From: Lunularia cruciata
Lineage: Eukaryota > Streptophyta > Marchantiopsida > Lunulariales > Lunulariaceae
Length of the DNA stretch: 64,000 nt
Reading direction: 5' to 3'
NCBI GenBank assembly: GCA_948567375.1
Contig: OX419759.1
Span: 7,966,744-8,030,743, forward strand
Positions 29,363 to 42,100 of the stretch are shown piece by piece. The notes beneath the pieces are model-generated. The model saw only the letters and a list, made by a program, of their open reading frames with translations. It did no database searches and had not been told where the DNA came from. Each line of letters opens with the position of its first letter. Position 1 is the stretch's first letter. A program made the position numbers and the translations under genes.

Positions 29363-32300
29363 TCACAGGTGTTTCTTCACGTACTCTCTCAATTCCATGT
29401 TAATAAGTCCGACGAGTACTAAAAGCAGCCCCAAAGGCGTAGTAACCGGCGAGCATACTATAATTTGCAGCATAGAGGGCCCCATTAAAACTAACATTAG
29501 GTTCTCAAGGCTGTTCGTTAAGTTCTCAAGGCGATTGCTGAAAGAAAACAAACCATATCCGAGGAGGGTTGTACATTCATCCGAGGAAGTGAGCACCAAA
29601 GACTCGACTAATCGCCAAAGCCTTTTCACAAACCAGCTAATAGTCAATGTGCAAATTGATCCCCCGATCGCGACCGTACTAATCGTAACACCGCCTTGAT
29701 TCCAAGATCCATCATTCGATATGATGGCAATCGATGCTGCTGCAAACGCCACAAGAATGCACACCAAGGAAATTACCAGGAGGCTCACTGCGAAGAGCAC
29801 GCTCTTCCGCGCTCGTTTTCCCTCGCCCTGTACTGACTCTGTAGGCATGGGAAGAGAGGGAATCATAGCCAACACGATGGCCGACAAAGCCACATAGAAG
29901 GCCAAAGTGTCAAAAATAATGAAAAGCTTGACGGAAACCTTTTCTACTTGGACCGTTTCGTCCACCCCATAACCCATCGGGGGTTGAAGCGGTCCAATAT
30001 ACGAAGCTGTCGCCACGAGTGCTGCAGTCACGGAAATCGCATTCGCTGCAGTAGTGAGACTGGTTTTCATTTCTTGGGTTTCTCGTTCCACCCTCTCCGA
30101 CCACCATGCTCGAAATTCCGGAGAAGTGCCAGGACCAGGTTGCGGAGCATCCTGGCGCCCGAAGGTATCCCAAACGCTCGCTCCCGTTTGCAAGAGGAGA
30201 TTGACGCATGCCTGCCGACTATATCGGTCTGATTCCGGATCGTCTTGAAAGTCTTTCACCTTTTTGCACCATCCATCCCGAAAATTCACAACATGTAATA
30301 AGTGTTTCCCTATGCCGTCCAATTGGGACCAACCTCGAACTGCCGCATGCAAAGCAGTTAAAGGTATCGAGGGGAGACTATCCGGAGGAATATGTCCTTT
30401 GTGATCAAATTTCTCACTCTTCAAAATGGTCTGGACCATTAGGGAATCCCCGACTGCGGCAGCAAGGAGAAGACCCGGCAAACCGGCTTTCACACCGGTG
30501 TTGATCTTTCCACCGTCTTCAGCGGTCTCCCCCCGGTTCTCATCATACTGTTAACAGGATATCAAGTTATGATGGTTAAATAGAATTTAATTTTTTATTA
30601 TAAAATAAAATAAAATAATAAACTTTTTTATTTTATTTTATTTTATTTTTTTAATATTAATTTTATTATATTTTTAATATTTCTATAAACTATTAATCCT
30701 AAGTCAAAATAACGAACACTTGTATAGACATATAGATGACACCTGTTCAAAAGATATACTAATTTAGAGTACTTAGATGATTGCTAGTGAGCGATGTGAT
30801 CTGACATGCCGGTTTGCAGGAAGAAAGATTAAAGCCACTTACCCAGAGCATGTGTCGAACAAACTTGATATTCCCGACGAGTGCTGCGAGGCCTAAAGGA
30901 GCGCAGGCCGGACCGATAACTCCGTTATCTGGCGGAGTCCAATTTCTACTAGAGAAGTCCGTAAGATCGAATGTTACAAAAGGGAATAGAGATATCTTTC
31001 GCTTGTTAGGCGAATCCCTTCGCCCTTCCTTCTCGATCATTTCCATGATCGTCATCAAGAAATCTTCTTTTATAGATGGATTAAATATTGCTAAATGAAT
31101 GACTGTAATAGGTAAGGATTTTAACAATGTTATATTTTTATGCAACAAATCTATAGTAAAATATTCACGACGACGTACATAAGGGGGACATACAATACGT
31201 GGCCCACTTGCCAATGGGAACCATGATGCAAATCCGTTTCAGGCCGACACCTTCCTCACATCTACAAAACAATCCTCGGCTTCTGTTATAAACTCGAAAC
31301 TAGAATGCACGTCAGCTCCAATTTCTAAAAGTACCCGTATCAGATCCATGGGAAAATCAGGGGCCGCAGCCGCGCGATGCAATGGTGTCCGTCCAGCTCT
31401 GTCCTTGGTATTTGCCAAGCGCTTGGCCCACAGGTGGGTGGTTTCTTTAGTGGCGAAACCATCACCGAGGGCCTCCCCCAGGAGGAGATAAAGATATCTG
31501 ATCGTCTGATGATCTATTCCCACATGTAACGCTGTTCGCCCTCGACCATCTTTGAGTTCAAACAAAAACATTAACAACTCGCGTCCATCACCTTCCTTCA
31601 AAGTCTCCCTCACAATACCCCGCCAGCACCGGAACAGGTATTGCACGTCGGCGTCCAATGTACCAGGCTCTGAACTTCCTCCTACTGTGCATAAGGCGAG
31701 AAATAAATACTCGTCCATCTTCAAGAAGTTGAACTCGCACTGTTGTTCATAGTACTGAACAACACGATCTGCGCCATTTCCAATTTCTTCTAGCACTTTC
31801 TTTGTGATTTGTCGGATTCTCTCCAACTTGTCTTCGTCAATCGCTGACGGTACTGGACACCCTGAACCTAGCTTAATACCATAGGGATTAGATCGACACT
31901 TCACCAAAAGAGCTTCAGCAAGGAGCCAAGTAACATCCCGATCTCCATTAAGTAGAGCTATCGCAATTGTGTCCAGTTTACAGTTTCCCTCAACTGCCAG
32001 AATCATATCTCCTAAACTCTTACAAGGATCACGTGTTGTGGGATTCATATTGCTGCGTTCTCTGCTCATGTCGACATACTCTTTGGACTTGTCGATAATC
32101 CTCCTCACTAGTTGACTGCAGCCTTGTTTGACAGCTACGTGCATTGCATTGCATCCTTTCCAACCAGATTCCATTCTCTCAGCTTCAGATTCATCTGGAC
32201 ACATAAATAATAACTCCTTTCTCTCATCCTTATCCAGAAGACGGTCGATTGTGACGCAATTACCCTCGTGTAAAGCGGCGAACCAGTCTAATTTTGACAT
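29363..32300 (-). pseudogene. Ankyrin-repeat protein with C-terminal PGG-type membrane domain, left copy; one in-frame stop
   Basis: Two exons: 32300-30843 (486 codons) and 30547-29363 (394 codons plus TGA). The intron has GT-AG ends in phase 0. The first exon starts MSKLDWFAALHEGN. Ankyrin-like repeats are near residues 48-76 (AMHVAVKQG), 253-280 (GRTALHVGI), 302-332 (GRTPLHRAA), about 464-486 and 500-560 (LTALHAAVRG). The C-terminus has four hydrophobic segments starting ISVTAALVATASYIGPLQPP, the PGG arrangement of plant plasma-membrane ankyrin proteins. Codon 354 (31241-31239) is TGA where the right copy has AGA; the frame is otherwise open. It may be a pseudogene, a sequencing error or a truncated protein. 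Confidence 0.85.
30548..30842 (-). other. Intron of the left ankyrin gene with an AT-rich foldback
   Basis: The intron starts GTAAGT (30842) and ends ACAG (30548). It contains AAAAT repeats followed, after a few bases, by ATTTT repeats (about 30597-30655), able to form a long A-T hairpin. The corresponding right-copy intron is AT-rich without this foldback. Confidence 0.8.
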
Positions 32301-34150
32301 AGTTCCCTTTCAGACGCGAACCTCTGCGACACAAAACCTTAGAGATTAGCTGTAGTAAAACTCGATTCGGAACTGAAGTTCATTTCAGCTCCGATAGTTA
32401 GAACATATCCCACAATGAATTTGAAAACCTAAGTGAGAGCTGCAGAGACAACGAAGACTCCGTTATTTCCTCTGTAAACCTATTCCATGCCTTTTCACAT
32501 CACAAGGACTGAGCTGTGCTGATAAAGATATCGAATCTTTTGTGATCTTCTGTCCTGTGCTCAAAGTTCTAGTGCGCGAGTAACCTCCACCTCTGTATAG
32601 CTAGTAGTTTGTAAACCATACGAATCCAAGTGCATGTCACAAACACATAGATTAATAGATTAGAGCTAGCTTTGCTGTATAACACTCGAAAAAAGCTAGC
32701 GGCATCGACACAAACAGAATTAGCAGAACAAGATTGCAAGTTCCATCTAGGAAAAGAAAAGAGAACTTGGAGATAAGACAAGTTCAACTTGCAGAGGCAT
32801 CATATAGAAGAATCCAGTTCCGTGAACGAGTAGGTCGAATTGATGAATGGCGAAAAGTGAAGTTTAGTGGAAATCAAAATCGATGCGTGAAATACAATTC
32901 AGCTGCTCAAACAGCAAGCAATTTCAAAGAATTGTTCATTTGCAATACACCTGACAAGCCTGCAACGACCGTGCATATCGCTAGCATTCACCTCAGAAGA
33001 ACAACAATCGTGTGACTGCTGAGAGGAAACTAAATCAGAAGAGGAAGTCGCAGCATGCACGCCTCTGAGACAGCATGTGTAGTTCCCCAGTCTTTTATCT
33101 CAATGTTGAGGAAGGTATCGCTCGAATGCTGAAGGACACATGGGAACCAAGCTCATTGTTTAAGATGTTTAAGATGTTTAAGATGCAGCCCGCTGCATCT
33201 TAAACATCTGAATAGGAGAATCACGAGTTTCCTGTAAGTGCTTCAGTCCACTCTGGAATCGCACAATGTAGTTTTCTGGAAAATATTTGTAATGTGCCGA
33301 CTCAGGCAGAATGCTGAAGGTCGACGCCGGGCTGGGCTTATTCCACAGAATAGGGGAAACGAGTAGTCAAAGTAACACGATCCACCTTGATAAGATTCTT
33401 TACGCCATCAATGTCACTCAATTTACTAAATATATCTAGATGGTATAGTTAAGTTGAACAAATGAAAACCCGCCTCTTGTATAGCCTTCGTGTTTTTACG
33501 CGGTCGCCATTTTCCTCTCCTCTTGTATGGCCTGGTGTATACCGTAGTCCGCTTTATCAGTCAACTCCTAGACGTGATGAAACTCTTGATTAAAACAAAA
33601 GATTCTCTAAGGATAGTTCTATTACTAGTAAAACTTAAACTCCGGAATAGTATTAGCCCCGTGAATGATACACAGGGGCTAATGCACTCCCGTCTCTTTC
33701 CCCGTCCGTTGTCTCCATCCCCTTAAAGGATAAAGGAGTATCGCTCGTTAGTTTCGTCTCCAAAAAGTAGTTCCATCTAAGTTCCCCATATGTTGTTCTC
33801 GTCCCCAAAAACATTCCCGTTCATCGTACCCCGTCCCCTAGGTACCTACCTACCTTAGTAGCGACAGTCACCTCTTAGAGGTAAGTAAGATGACCGGAGT
33901 TTAGGGTTCATACGCTTACTATTTTCCCCAATACAAAACTATTCGTGTGATCGAACCTCGTGATTCTTCATTTCGCTAGTACGCTTGAAGACACACCGCC
34001 TCTCTAAGGTTGCTTGGTCTTGAGGAGCATTTTAGTCATTATATATGTAGAGAATTGTATATATGTAATGTGTATATGTAAAATATATGATTTGAATACA
34101 ATACTATAAAGTAATCAAGCATCATTGCACATGGGGACTTCTTGTGTTTT
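32301..34150. other. Intergenic sequence beyond the left ankyrin gene
   Basis: 32301-32400 is still shared with the right arm and probably holds the promoter and leader of the ankyrin gene. The rest has only short open stretches without domains. It includes the hairpin at 33173-33208 and TA-rich DNA near 34040-34100. A lone copy of the ACGCGGTCGCC tail motif occurs at 33498. Confidence 0.5.
33155..33208. repeat. Perfect 16-bp hairpin preceded by a TTTAAGATG triplet repeat
   Basis: GATGTTTAAGATGCAG (33173-33188), loop CCCG, then the exact reverse complement (33193-33208). The 5' arm ends a run of three TTTAAGATG units starting near 33160. No reading frame overlaps it. It could be a small foldback element, a terminator-like structure or a slippage product. 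Confidence 0.8.
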
Positions 34151-34289
34151 TAATAACATCTCACTAGTATTTATATTAGAGAGCTTAGGGAGGCTGGTGG
34201 ATCTTTGGCGAGTCTTATTCTTCTTGTGCTATCATTTTTTTTCTTCCCTTTACTACTAACAAGGTGGTTCCCATGAAGGAATCACCATC

Positions 34290-34889
34290 TTGGAGTCAAT
34301 TGTTGGTACATATCAAGGAGATCCTTTGGGGGGACCTTTATTTGCCATGGTTCACTTCAGAGCTCTCCTATCTACTACTTTGGCCATGCCATGTTGTGTA
34401 TTTCTCTCCTTGGCAGATGATACACACATCGTATGCCCTATAGATCAGATTAGGCAGGCCTTTGACTACTTGACTACCAAGCTACATCTAGTAGGCTTAA
34501 GAATCAAGGTGTCAAAGTGCAGGGCATGGTCCCCTTTTGGTATCCCTCCCCACCTTGAGCTTCCAGAGGGGTGTATCACATCCACATATGGACTTCGTGT
34601 TCTTGGAGTGTCAGTAGGATCAGAGGATTTTGTCACATGCTTCTTAGACACTACCCTTGCAAAGGATGTTCTCCATATGGATGACCTTCTATTACTAGGA
34701 GATCCTCAAGTGGCTTTTGGTATACTCTCCTCCAATATTTCTCATCTACCATCTTACCTCATCCGTACAGTTCCACCTTCACCGTCTTTCTTATCACATT
34801 TGAGAGCATTTGATAGGAGGATTATGGGAGTCTTTGGTGATATTATTGGACCAAGGACATTTGAGTGTGTGATAAGGGATTTGGCATGA
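34290..34889 (+). pseudogene. Non-LTR reverse transcriptase, longest open part
   Basis: 199 codons with TYQGDPLGGPLFAM (the QGDPLG block typical of LINE-class enzymes), the catalytic LADDTHIV, then LHLVGLRIKVSKC (the palm and primer-grip region). The frame stops at 34889, just before a GGVGLLSMEEMAPI block (34917-34960) that continues in another frame. The copy starts inside the gene, so no true start is present. Confidence 0.85.
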
Positions 34890-35379
34890 AGACAAACTGC
34901 TCTACCAATCTTATGTGGTGGGGTTGGCTTGCTATCTATGGAGGAGATGGCACCTATAGCACTTTTGAGTAGCTGGACTCTCTTTCCACCCCTACTTTCC
35001 TCTCATTTTGTGGTTGCTAATTGGCCATTTTTGGAGATTTATGTGATAGAGGTGGAGGGAGGATCCTTTTCTCTCCAGATGTTATTGCGGCATATGAGAG
35101 ATAGTCTATCTCCATGGGCATGAGAGGATTTTCCACCTTTTGCTTCACTATTGTCAGATTGGACTAGAGGTTTTCATTCTTCCTTGATGGAGTGACAGTG
35201 TGAGCATATGCTACATTCTCTCTTAGTTGACTCGTCCATTCCTTAGTCTACTAGAGCCCGTCTTTGCTCTTGCTCCGACAAGCATGCAAGCTCTTGGATC
35301 CTAGCTTGACCATGCATTAGGGCATTCCGACTCGCACCAACTACAACAATGAGGTTTTGCCTAGGTTTGGTCCACCCAC

Positions 35380-36060
35380 GTGCATCTTCATTACTCACTT
35401 GTGAATGTGGTTCTACACTAGATGCAGCAATGGTCTACATGACACAGTGTCTTTTTGGAGGACAAAGAATAGCTACCCATGATGCCATTAGGAACATAGT
35501 GTTTGCTATGGCATGAGAGAGTGGATACTTGGCTTAGAGGGAGCATTCATATGCCTTGCAGACAACACGTGCCAAGGCAGACTTATACTTGATCCAAGAT
35601 CATAGGGGGATGGGTAATCACACCCTCCAAAATTGTATCTTGCATAGGTCTGTAACCACGACATCCGCTACTATCACCTAGATGGGCACGAGTGCAACAA
35701 CAAGTTGCAGGTCTCCAAGTATAGGGGCATGCAGCGAGGTCACCTCTTTGTTCCCCTAGCCTTGGAGTTATATGGAGTGATGGACAAGGTGTTGACACAG
35801 TTTTTTTGGGTGTGCACGAGAGCTTATCATGTTAGGCGCCAAGGGATACCACTCTCACTCTCATACTTTGTAGCATATTTTAGACAGCGTGTGTCCATTG
35901 CTCTACAAAGGGCAATGGCTGGTGCAATCCATAAGAGAGCAATCACATTAGGTGATGTTTCTTTGGATGCTCCAGTTGTGTGTAGACCGTACAACTTGCA
36001 TAGCTCGGATATCTTAGGTGTAGTAGGGCAGATTTCTCATATAGATTCTATTGGGGCTTA
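35380..36060 (+). pseudogene. C-terminal part of the non-LTR ORF, putative restriction-like endonuclease
   Basis: In broken frames it shows LLTCECGSTLDAAMVYMTQC (a cysteine cluster), THDAIRN, then KYRGMQRGHLFVPLALELYG, and finally RAYHVRRQGIPLSLSYF to HIDSIGA and TAG. In the full copy the middle reads DDQVIVADAMAMDPTWD. The order of cysteine cluster, D-rich block and K-Y after the reverse transcriptase resembles the restriction-like endonuclease of R2-type non-LTR elements. This assignment is inference. Confidence 0.5.
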
Positions 36061-36433
36061 ACCTTATTTTACCTTTTTTGTCTCTCCCTTGCATGGCTTG
36101 ATGGGGTCTTCCCATCCTTCATTTTTTCTACAAGATTGCCTTCTTATTTTTGTCCAATTCCAATGTAGCCTATGCCGAGCACCATCTTGCAAGCACCATT
36201 CTTGAGGGAGAGGGTAAATCAATGTAGTCACATATGCAGTGCAGCATCGCAGGCATGCCTATATTGTTTGCCAACTTTGATGCCTTTCTTTCCTCAAGCA
36301 AAAGCCACGTACTTATTTTGGGATTATTTTCCTCTTGTCTTTAAAAAAATATATGGAGTAACCATGTTTGGAAATACGGGAGAGTGTCCTTTTTCTGATA
36401 AAAGTACCGGAGTAGATATTCTGTAATCCACAA

Positions 36434-36567
36434 GAAGAAGGCAACCGCATAGAAAAAACAAAAATTGGGAAGACCACATCAAGCCATACAAGGGAGAGAC
36501 AGAAAAGGTAAAATGGAGCTAAGCCCCAATAGAGTCTATATGAGAAATCTGCCCTACTGCACCTAAG
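36434..36567 (-). mobile_element. 134-bp non-LTR 3'-tail copy with 9-bp target duplication
   Basis: AATCCACAA precedes (36425-36433) and follows (36568-36576) the copy. On the minus strand it ends TGCGGTTGCCTTCTTC. It contains only the last codons and the 3' untranslated region of the family. Confidence 0.85.
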
Positions 36568-36576
36568 AATCCACAA

Positions 36577-37034
36577 CATCACTATACCTTCTTATTCATT
36601 TCTGGTTAATTTTTTTGTCAGCACAGGTTTAGCTTAGATGTGTTTGGAATTCCTCGGTGTGGTGTATAATTCAAAGGAAACAATTTTCTTGTAAACTTAC
36701 CAAGGTGAGTTGACAAATTGTGTCACAACTACACTTGATTAAGTCTTGTTGACATTTTTTTGTCAATAGGTTGTGGATGCTCATGGGATGACTTTGTATA
36801 ATCCTAAACTAAGTTCAATGCAGCATGGCAGATTTGGGAGTCAAATTTTTTTCATATATAAAAGAATTGGTTTGATGACCATGGAAATTTGGACCCAGAA
36901 CAAGAATTTTGCCATTGCATGTTATCCCAAGTGTTGGCACAATAGAAACCTGCAAGTCCCAACTTTTACAATCAGTTAACCTTCTGAAGCCTTGCTACAT
37001 CTAGTGTAAAATCATATTGACATGTGATTAACAA
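36577..37034. other. No supported feature
   Basis: Only short chance open stretches (for example 36773-36979). Unique-looking sequence; I see nothing in it. Confidence 0.5.
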
Positions 37035-37430
37035 AAACCTCAAATGGGTGAACCAAACCTAGGTGTTGGTGTATAGAAAGTAGTTGGTGCAATGTGAATG
37101 CAATGTCAAACTAGGATCAAAGAGCTCACTAGAGCAAGAGTAAAGATGGGTCATAGTGTAGTATAAGGAATGGATGAGGCAATCAGAACAATGGAGCACA
37201 TGTTGAAATTGCTGACCTATCAAAGAAGATTGCAAACCTCTTGTCCAATCAAGAGATAAGTAAGCAGACAATGGAAAACACTCTTATACTTGTGACTATA
37301 GACCATCTCTTGTAGAATAGCACTTGAAGAAAAAAATCTCCCTTGATCACATACATCTCCAAGATTGGTTTGTTAATCGTTACAAAAAGAGAGGAAATTA
37401 GAAGTGCAAAGAAGACACAAATAAAAAAAA
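37035..37430 (-). mobile_element. Internal fragment of the non-LTR element
   Basis: On the minus strand it follows about 46090-46440 of the full copy with about 25 percent change (shared: GGTTTGGTTCACCC, CACAAGTATAAGAG). Both ends are lost. It belongs to the C-terminal part of the ORF, upstream of the cysteine cluster. Confidence 0.55.
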
Positions 37431-37989
37431 ATATTATTCGTGTCATCGCTTCTTTTCTATGCGGTTGTCCTTTTCTCTTTAGATAATAAACTTACTTCTC
37501 TGCATGAGATAGATAGATATGTATGTCTACCCCACTACATAGGTTCAATGGAGACATCTATCTACCCTTTTGCACCAAATCAATAGAGATGTGTGATGGT
37601 GTTGAATCCTTGTCAGATACTCAATATTTTCATTCAATAATATCAAATATTTTCATTCAATAATATTACCAAAGACTCTCATAATCTTACACTCAAATAT
37701 TTTTGAATTAATAATATTATTGAAAACTCTCATAATCCGACTATCAAATACCTTGATACAGGATAAAAAATATAATAGAAAGATTAGAAAAAAGAGGAAA
37801 CTTTACAAAGTTCATCAACTTTATATTTCAATTCATTTGAATGCCTTGCTCTTGCACAAAGATTATTGGAGGTGACAAATTCCTGTTCAACACAAGAATA
37901 AGAATATGCGATTTTACTATAGCAACTGAAAAATCCTCTTGTGCATATAGTCAACTGGTTCAACATCTCAATGGCACATGCAAACTATA

Positions 37990-38670
37990 GATAGCTGTAA
38001 TTTAATCGTATGTCTTTGGACACTTTTGGACCCAAATCTAGATATCTTCTTATCTTTCTCGTGCTACTAAAACTCCTTGAATATACTTGTCAGCAAAATG
38101 ATTTTCAAAACCCGGATCGATTTGACTTACATGTACAGATTCGAATAAGTTTTCGAAACACAGATCCATTTGACTTAAATATGTCAATTGGAAAAATATA
38201 AGGATGGGAAGACCCATCAAGCCAAGCTGTACAAGGGAGAGATGAAAATCAGTTGAAATAAGTATTTGTTTTGGTGACAGCGAATTTAGATGATGCACAC
38301 TTTCATAATATCCACCTGTCACAAAATGACCGAACAGCAATGGTCCATGGTACGTCAGATAGTTAGGTTGGGTAGAAGAGAGAAAAAAGCGACAGTATAG
38401 AACATATGAAGGATGGGAAGATCCCATCAAACCATAAGGGAGAAATGAAAGCGGTAAAATGGGCTACGCCCCAATAATATCGATACAATATCGATATGAG
38501 AAATCTCGGTAAAGATAGGAGGGCAGGTTTTGTTCGATTAAAATGTTTTTGCCCCGGAGGTATACGGTATATGTGATAGGGTATACCTGATTGTCTACTT
38601 AGCTGTTCATGCGAAGAATATTCCAACCTTTCTACGATGATATATCTCGATAATTACAGAAATGAAGGTA
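37990..38670. repeat. Dispersed repeat block related to 57460-57890, with two retroposon insertions
   Basis: Shared blocks include CCAAATCTAGATAT, TTTGTTTTGGTGACAGCGA and TATATCTCG. Compared with 57460-57890, this copy has two extra pieces, at about 38193-38246 and about 38393-38515. Both are 3' tails of the non-LTR family on the minus strand. Nothing coding is recognised. Confidence 0.65.
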
Positions 38671-38950
38671 AAAGGGCGACCGTGAAAACAAAAAGACTTC
38701 ATCAAGCCGTACAAGGGAGAGACTAAAATGGGGCTAAATCCCAATAGAGTCTAAATCTACTTATAACACCTAAGATATCTTAGCTAGCTATGCATGTCAT
38801 ATGGTCTATAAACAATTGAAGAATGGACGCATGGATTGTTTTTTATGGATTGTTCCGACCACTATTCTCTATAGAGCCATGGACCCGCGCTATCTAAGAT
38901 ATGCTATAAAATATGAAAATGAAAATAATGCCCCTATCACCACATGATAA
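38665..38950 (-). mobile_element. Decayed 3'-tail copy of the non-LTR element
   Basis: Begins AAAAGGGCGACCGTG and runs about 285 bp into the end of the family ORF on the minus strand. GGGGCTAAATCCC shows that the hairpin is decayed. Older than the other copies. Confidence 0.7.
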
Positions 38951-39087
38951 TTGTTTGATGATGATAACTTTGATAATAAAATGATAACAAAAATTGTTTT
39001 TATAGTGATATCGACGATTATTCAAAGATGTGAAAATCATCCATCTTGGATTCGGTCAACGCGCACATGTCCCAAATCGACCTCGAA

Positions 39088-39195
39088 AATGACGACCGCG
39101 TAGATTAACAAAAAAGATGGAAAAACCAGAAGGAGAAAAAGAAATGGTACAAGGATGAGACATAGTGGGTAAAATGGGACTAAGACCCACATGAT
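39088..39195 (-). mobile_element. Decayed 3'-tail copy of the non-LTR element
   Basis: GACGACCGCGTAG at 39091 followed by degraded tail sequence (GGGACTAAGACCC for the hairpin). About 110 bp. Confidence 0.6.
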
Positions 39196-42100
39196 CTTTA
39201 CACATCCCAAATCATGGGACTAGGTGGGATTGCGATTCAACTTGCACGGCGGCCACCACCTAGATTACAGATTTACTTACGCGCAGAACTCTTTTATAAT
39301 TTTGCAATATGGTCATACTCATCTGGCTACCGCAATGCCAAGTCAATTCGTGCATTAAGAATTTCACTCCTACTACCGACCATGGTAATACTAAATTTCC
39401 CTCCTACTTTACCTATGATATTATCTTGTCATGAGCTCTAACTAAATTGGATTGGGAGAAACTTTAGAACAGAATAGACACGATGTGAATTACCAACTTA
39501 ATTCCCACATCTTCCCATTTCACTTATTTTCAATAACGACCATCGAATGTAACATCAAAATTATATTATTGATAGAACTTATCTGGTAGCAGAGTAATGG
39601 TTCAGGTATATTCCTTCCCTTACTAAGTGAGCTAATGGTTGATATTATAAACTTGAACCAAGAGTGAAGGGTTATATCACCTTTCTTACTTATCATTGAC
39701 CGCGGAGAGCGAAACACTTGCCAGTTCGGTACCTGATTCTCAATGTGAATCGTTACTACATTACATTTCTGAACATGTACATTACCTTCCTGAACACTGA
39801 ACAGGAAGAAACTGGGGTAAAGTTTTATAGACTTCAATTTGAAACTAGAAGAAGTTGATCTATTGGTTAGAGTATTCAATCTAATAGGTTGTAAATTTAT
39901 ATCATCCCAAGCTGAGGTATCCAATCTAGTGGTTATAAATTTGGTGGTCTAGCTTGGGCATGTTTCACCAAGAAACTTTTATCCTTGTAGTTTGACATAA
40001 ACTTTAAAGTGAATATAGTCAGAGTTAAATATTATCATAGAGATGTGAGAAAGATAATTTTATAAGTCTTAAATTCATATCTTGTTCAATTATAATTATT
40101 TTGAATATCCCCATTCTATGCTTTGCTAAACAGTATTAAAATTTTGTAAGTTAAAAAAATCTAAGTTAGAGAATTGTATTCCGGTGATTAGAAATAAATC
40201 TTGAGAGTATATATACTGTTATAAGAACAAGTAAGATGATTCAAACCCTAGAAAAGGACTATCATTCTCTTCATTCTATATGCTTTAGCTGCATTAGCCT
40301 AATTTATCATGGCACATAAATCTACATTAATTATTCTAAGATTTGAGAACTAGAAGAAAAACTTTCTGAAAGAATTTTTTGCAACTAATATATTGTTTTC
40401 TCCTTGCAAGGAAGTGAGTCTAATAAACATCATATCAAGCTATCACCTATAAACTTTAAACTTGTGATAATTGCAATAGTTGCACTTATACAAGAAGTAA
40501 GATATAGCTGAAGGAAGGCATAAGATGTGCTCACAACTATAATATAGCTTGTTGATAAACTCTAGTCAATGTGCAAGCTTGCTTGTGATGGATAGACATA
40601 ATAAAATTTGGTTTATTATGAGTGATCTTGCTCTTGGTGTAAAATAAAACCAAACTAAGTGAAATTGTGGTATTTTGACATAGTTCTCTTGAGATAAAGA
40701 CTTAAATACTTGAGCAAGTAACTTGATTTTTTAATCAATTTAGCATATTTTGGATATGTAGAATATTTTTAATCCAAAACTGCCCAACCTTGTTAATGTG
40801 CAAATTATCTCATCTCTCAAATTGGGTTTGTATAAGAGGTTTGGAATTTATTTATAGGAGATTACTTGTTGAAGTTATTTGGTATATCATCCATTATATG
40901 TTTTTGTAATTAGAATGTATAATCATTGATGTCTGGTGCATTTGTTAAATGTTATATCTCCTATTTAGTATGTCCATTTCATTGCATTTGATTGTATAAT
41001 ATACTTTGCATCATTTGGATTTTGACTTGATTACATAAAGGAAGCATGATCCTTTGATCTCTTTATGTATGCCGACACATTCTTGTTATAACAATATCAT
41101 CTGCTATTCACATTTTTGTACTTTGTTCACTTGTTTCTTTACCTAGATATTGTCTTTGTTCTTTCTGCTATAGCAAATCTATCCCTACGTGCTTTGACAT
41201 TAGTCTTGTTTCCAATAATTCTATTCCGAAATTTTATCAGTGTTGTGTTTAAGGTTCAATCTCATTATGAATTGTTACTCAATTTCAAGATATTGAAAAT
41301 TTTTTAATTCAATTATATTATATGGGATGTAAGAAATGTCAAGGTGAAGATATGAAAGACTACAACTCCATTATCTTCCTCGAGTTCAACTTTTGACTTC
41401 CCTCTATCTTTCCTCTTATAGTAAAGTTGTTGAGATCTCGATGAATTTGAGGTAATTTTCTAAAAAATACAAAGTTTCATATATGTGCTTGTCATGTAGC
41501 ATGAATTTTTATGTTTTCCTGGGGTTATACACTAAATTTTTATGTTTTGAATTATTTTTTATATTATTAAATCTGGTTTGCTTAGACCACTCGTCATCTT
41601 TGTATTCTTTAGTGTGTTAAATATTTTGCATGTAGTGTATGATATGATGTGAGTTTTTGTACATTCTTAGTTTGTAGGTCGTTTTTTGTTTTAGAACTTT
41701 CTAGATATGCGTCACTAACCTGTATCTGAATTCTTAAATAAGGTATGTTCATGGTATCTGAGAGTAAACATTTTATTCAACATTACACATTACTTACCTA
41801 AATCTATCTCCATGTTCTGTATATGTTTTAAATTTCTAAGTACATCAGCATATATGTTTTCCATTTTATTACTTCTTTATGCCTGTATTATTTTTGGGAG
41901 TTACTGATGAAGGATTATATATGTACAATGAATTGTGCATGGTAACTTACACTCCTTGCAGATTTCTACATGCATTATTTAGCAGCCCAAATCGAGTGTC
42001 TAAGAAGATGTAATTTCTTTAGATTTTCAAGTACCATACAATATTATTAACTTCAATATCTTTTGCATTGGGTGTCACTCTGTTACAGGATCACATTCCT

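Larger units (their letters stand above)
22685..32400. repeat. Left arm of a diverged segmental duplication
   Basis: Blocks 22685-24230, 28205-29060 and 29060-32400 match 53505-54710, 54745-55680 and 60545-64000 in the same order and orientation, at roughly 90 percent identity. The left arm has two non-LTR insertions (23485-23854 and 24245-28200), the second holding a copia element. It lacks the 4.9 kb that lies between 55690 and 60545 in the right arm. Confidence 0.88.
34150..36166 (+). mobile_element. 5'-truncated non-LTR retrotransposon (about 2.0 kb)
   Basis: Starts within the reverse transcriptase (TTTTAATAACATCTCACTAG, equal to about 45200 of the full copy) and ends with the family 3' tail near 36166 (TTTTCTACAAGATTGCC). 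It holds the clearest reverse transcriptase frame of the family and the C-terminal part in broken frames. 5' truncation with an intact 3' end is normal for target-primed reverse transcription. Confidence 0.85.

Noticed and set aside
29910-30504. Open frames on both strands over the ankyrin second exon (and 61420-61976)
   Set aside because: They parallel the ankyrin-PGG frame in both arms and lack independent support.
34290-34889. Group II intron or bacterial retron origin of the QGDPLG reverse transcriptase
   Set aside because: The 5' truncation, long target duplications and eukaryotic context fit a non-LTR retrotransposon.
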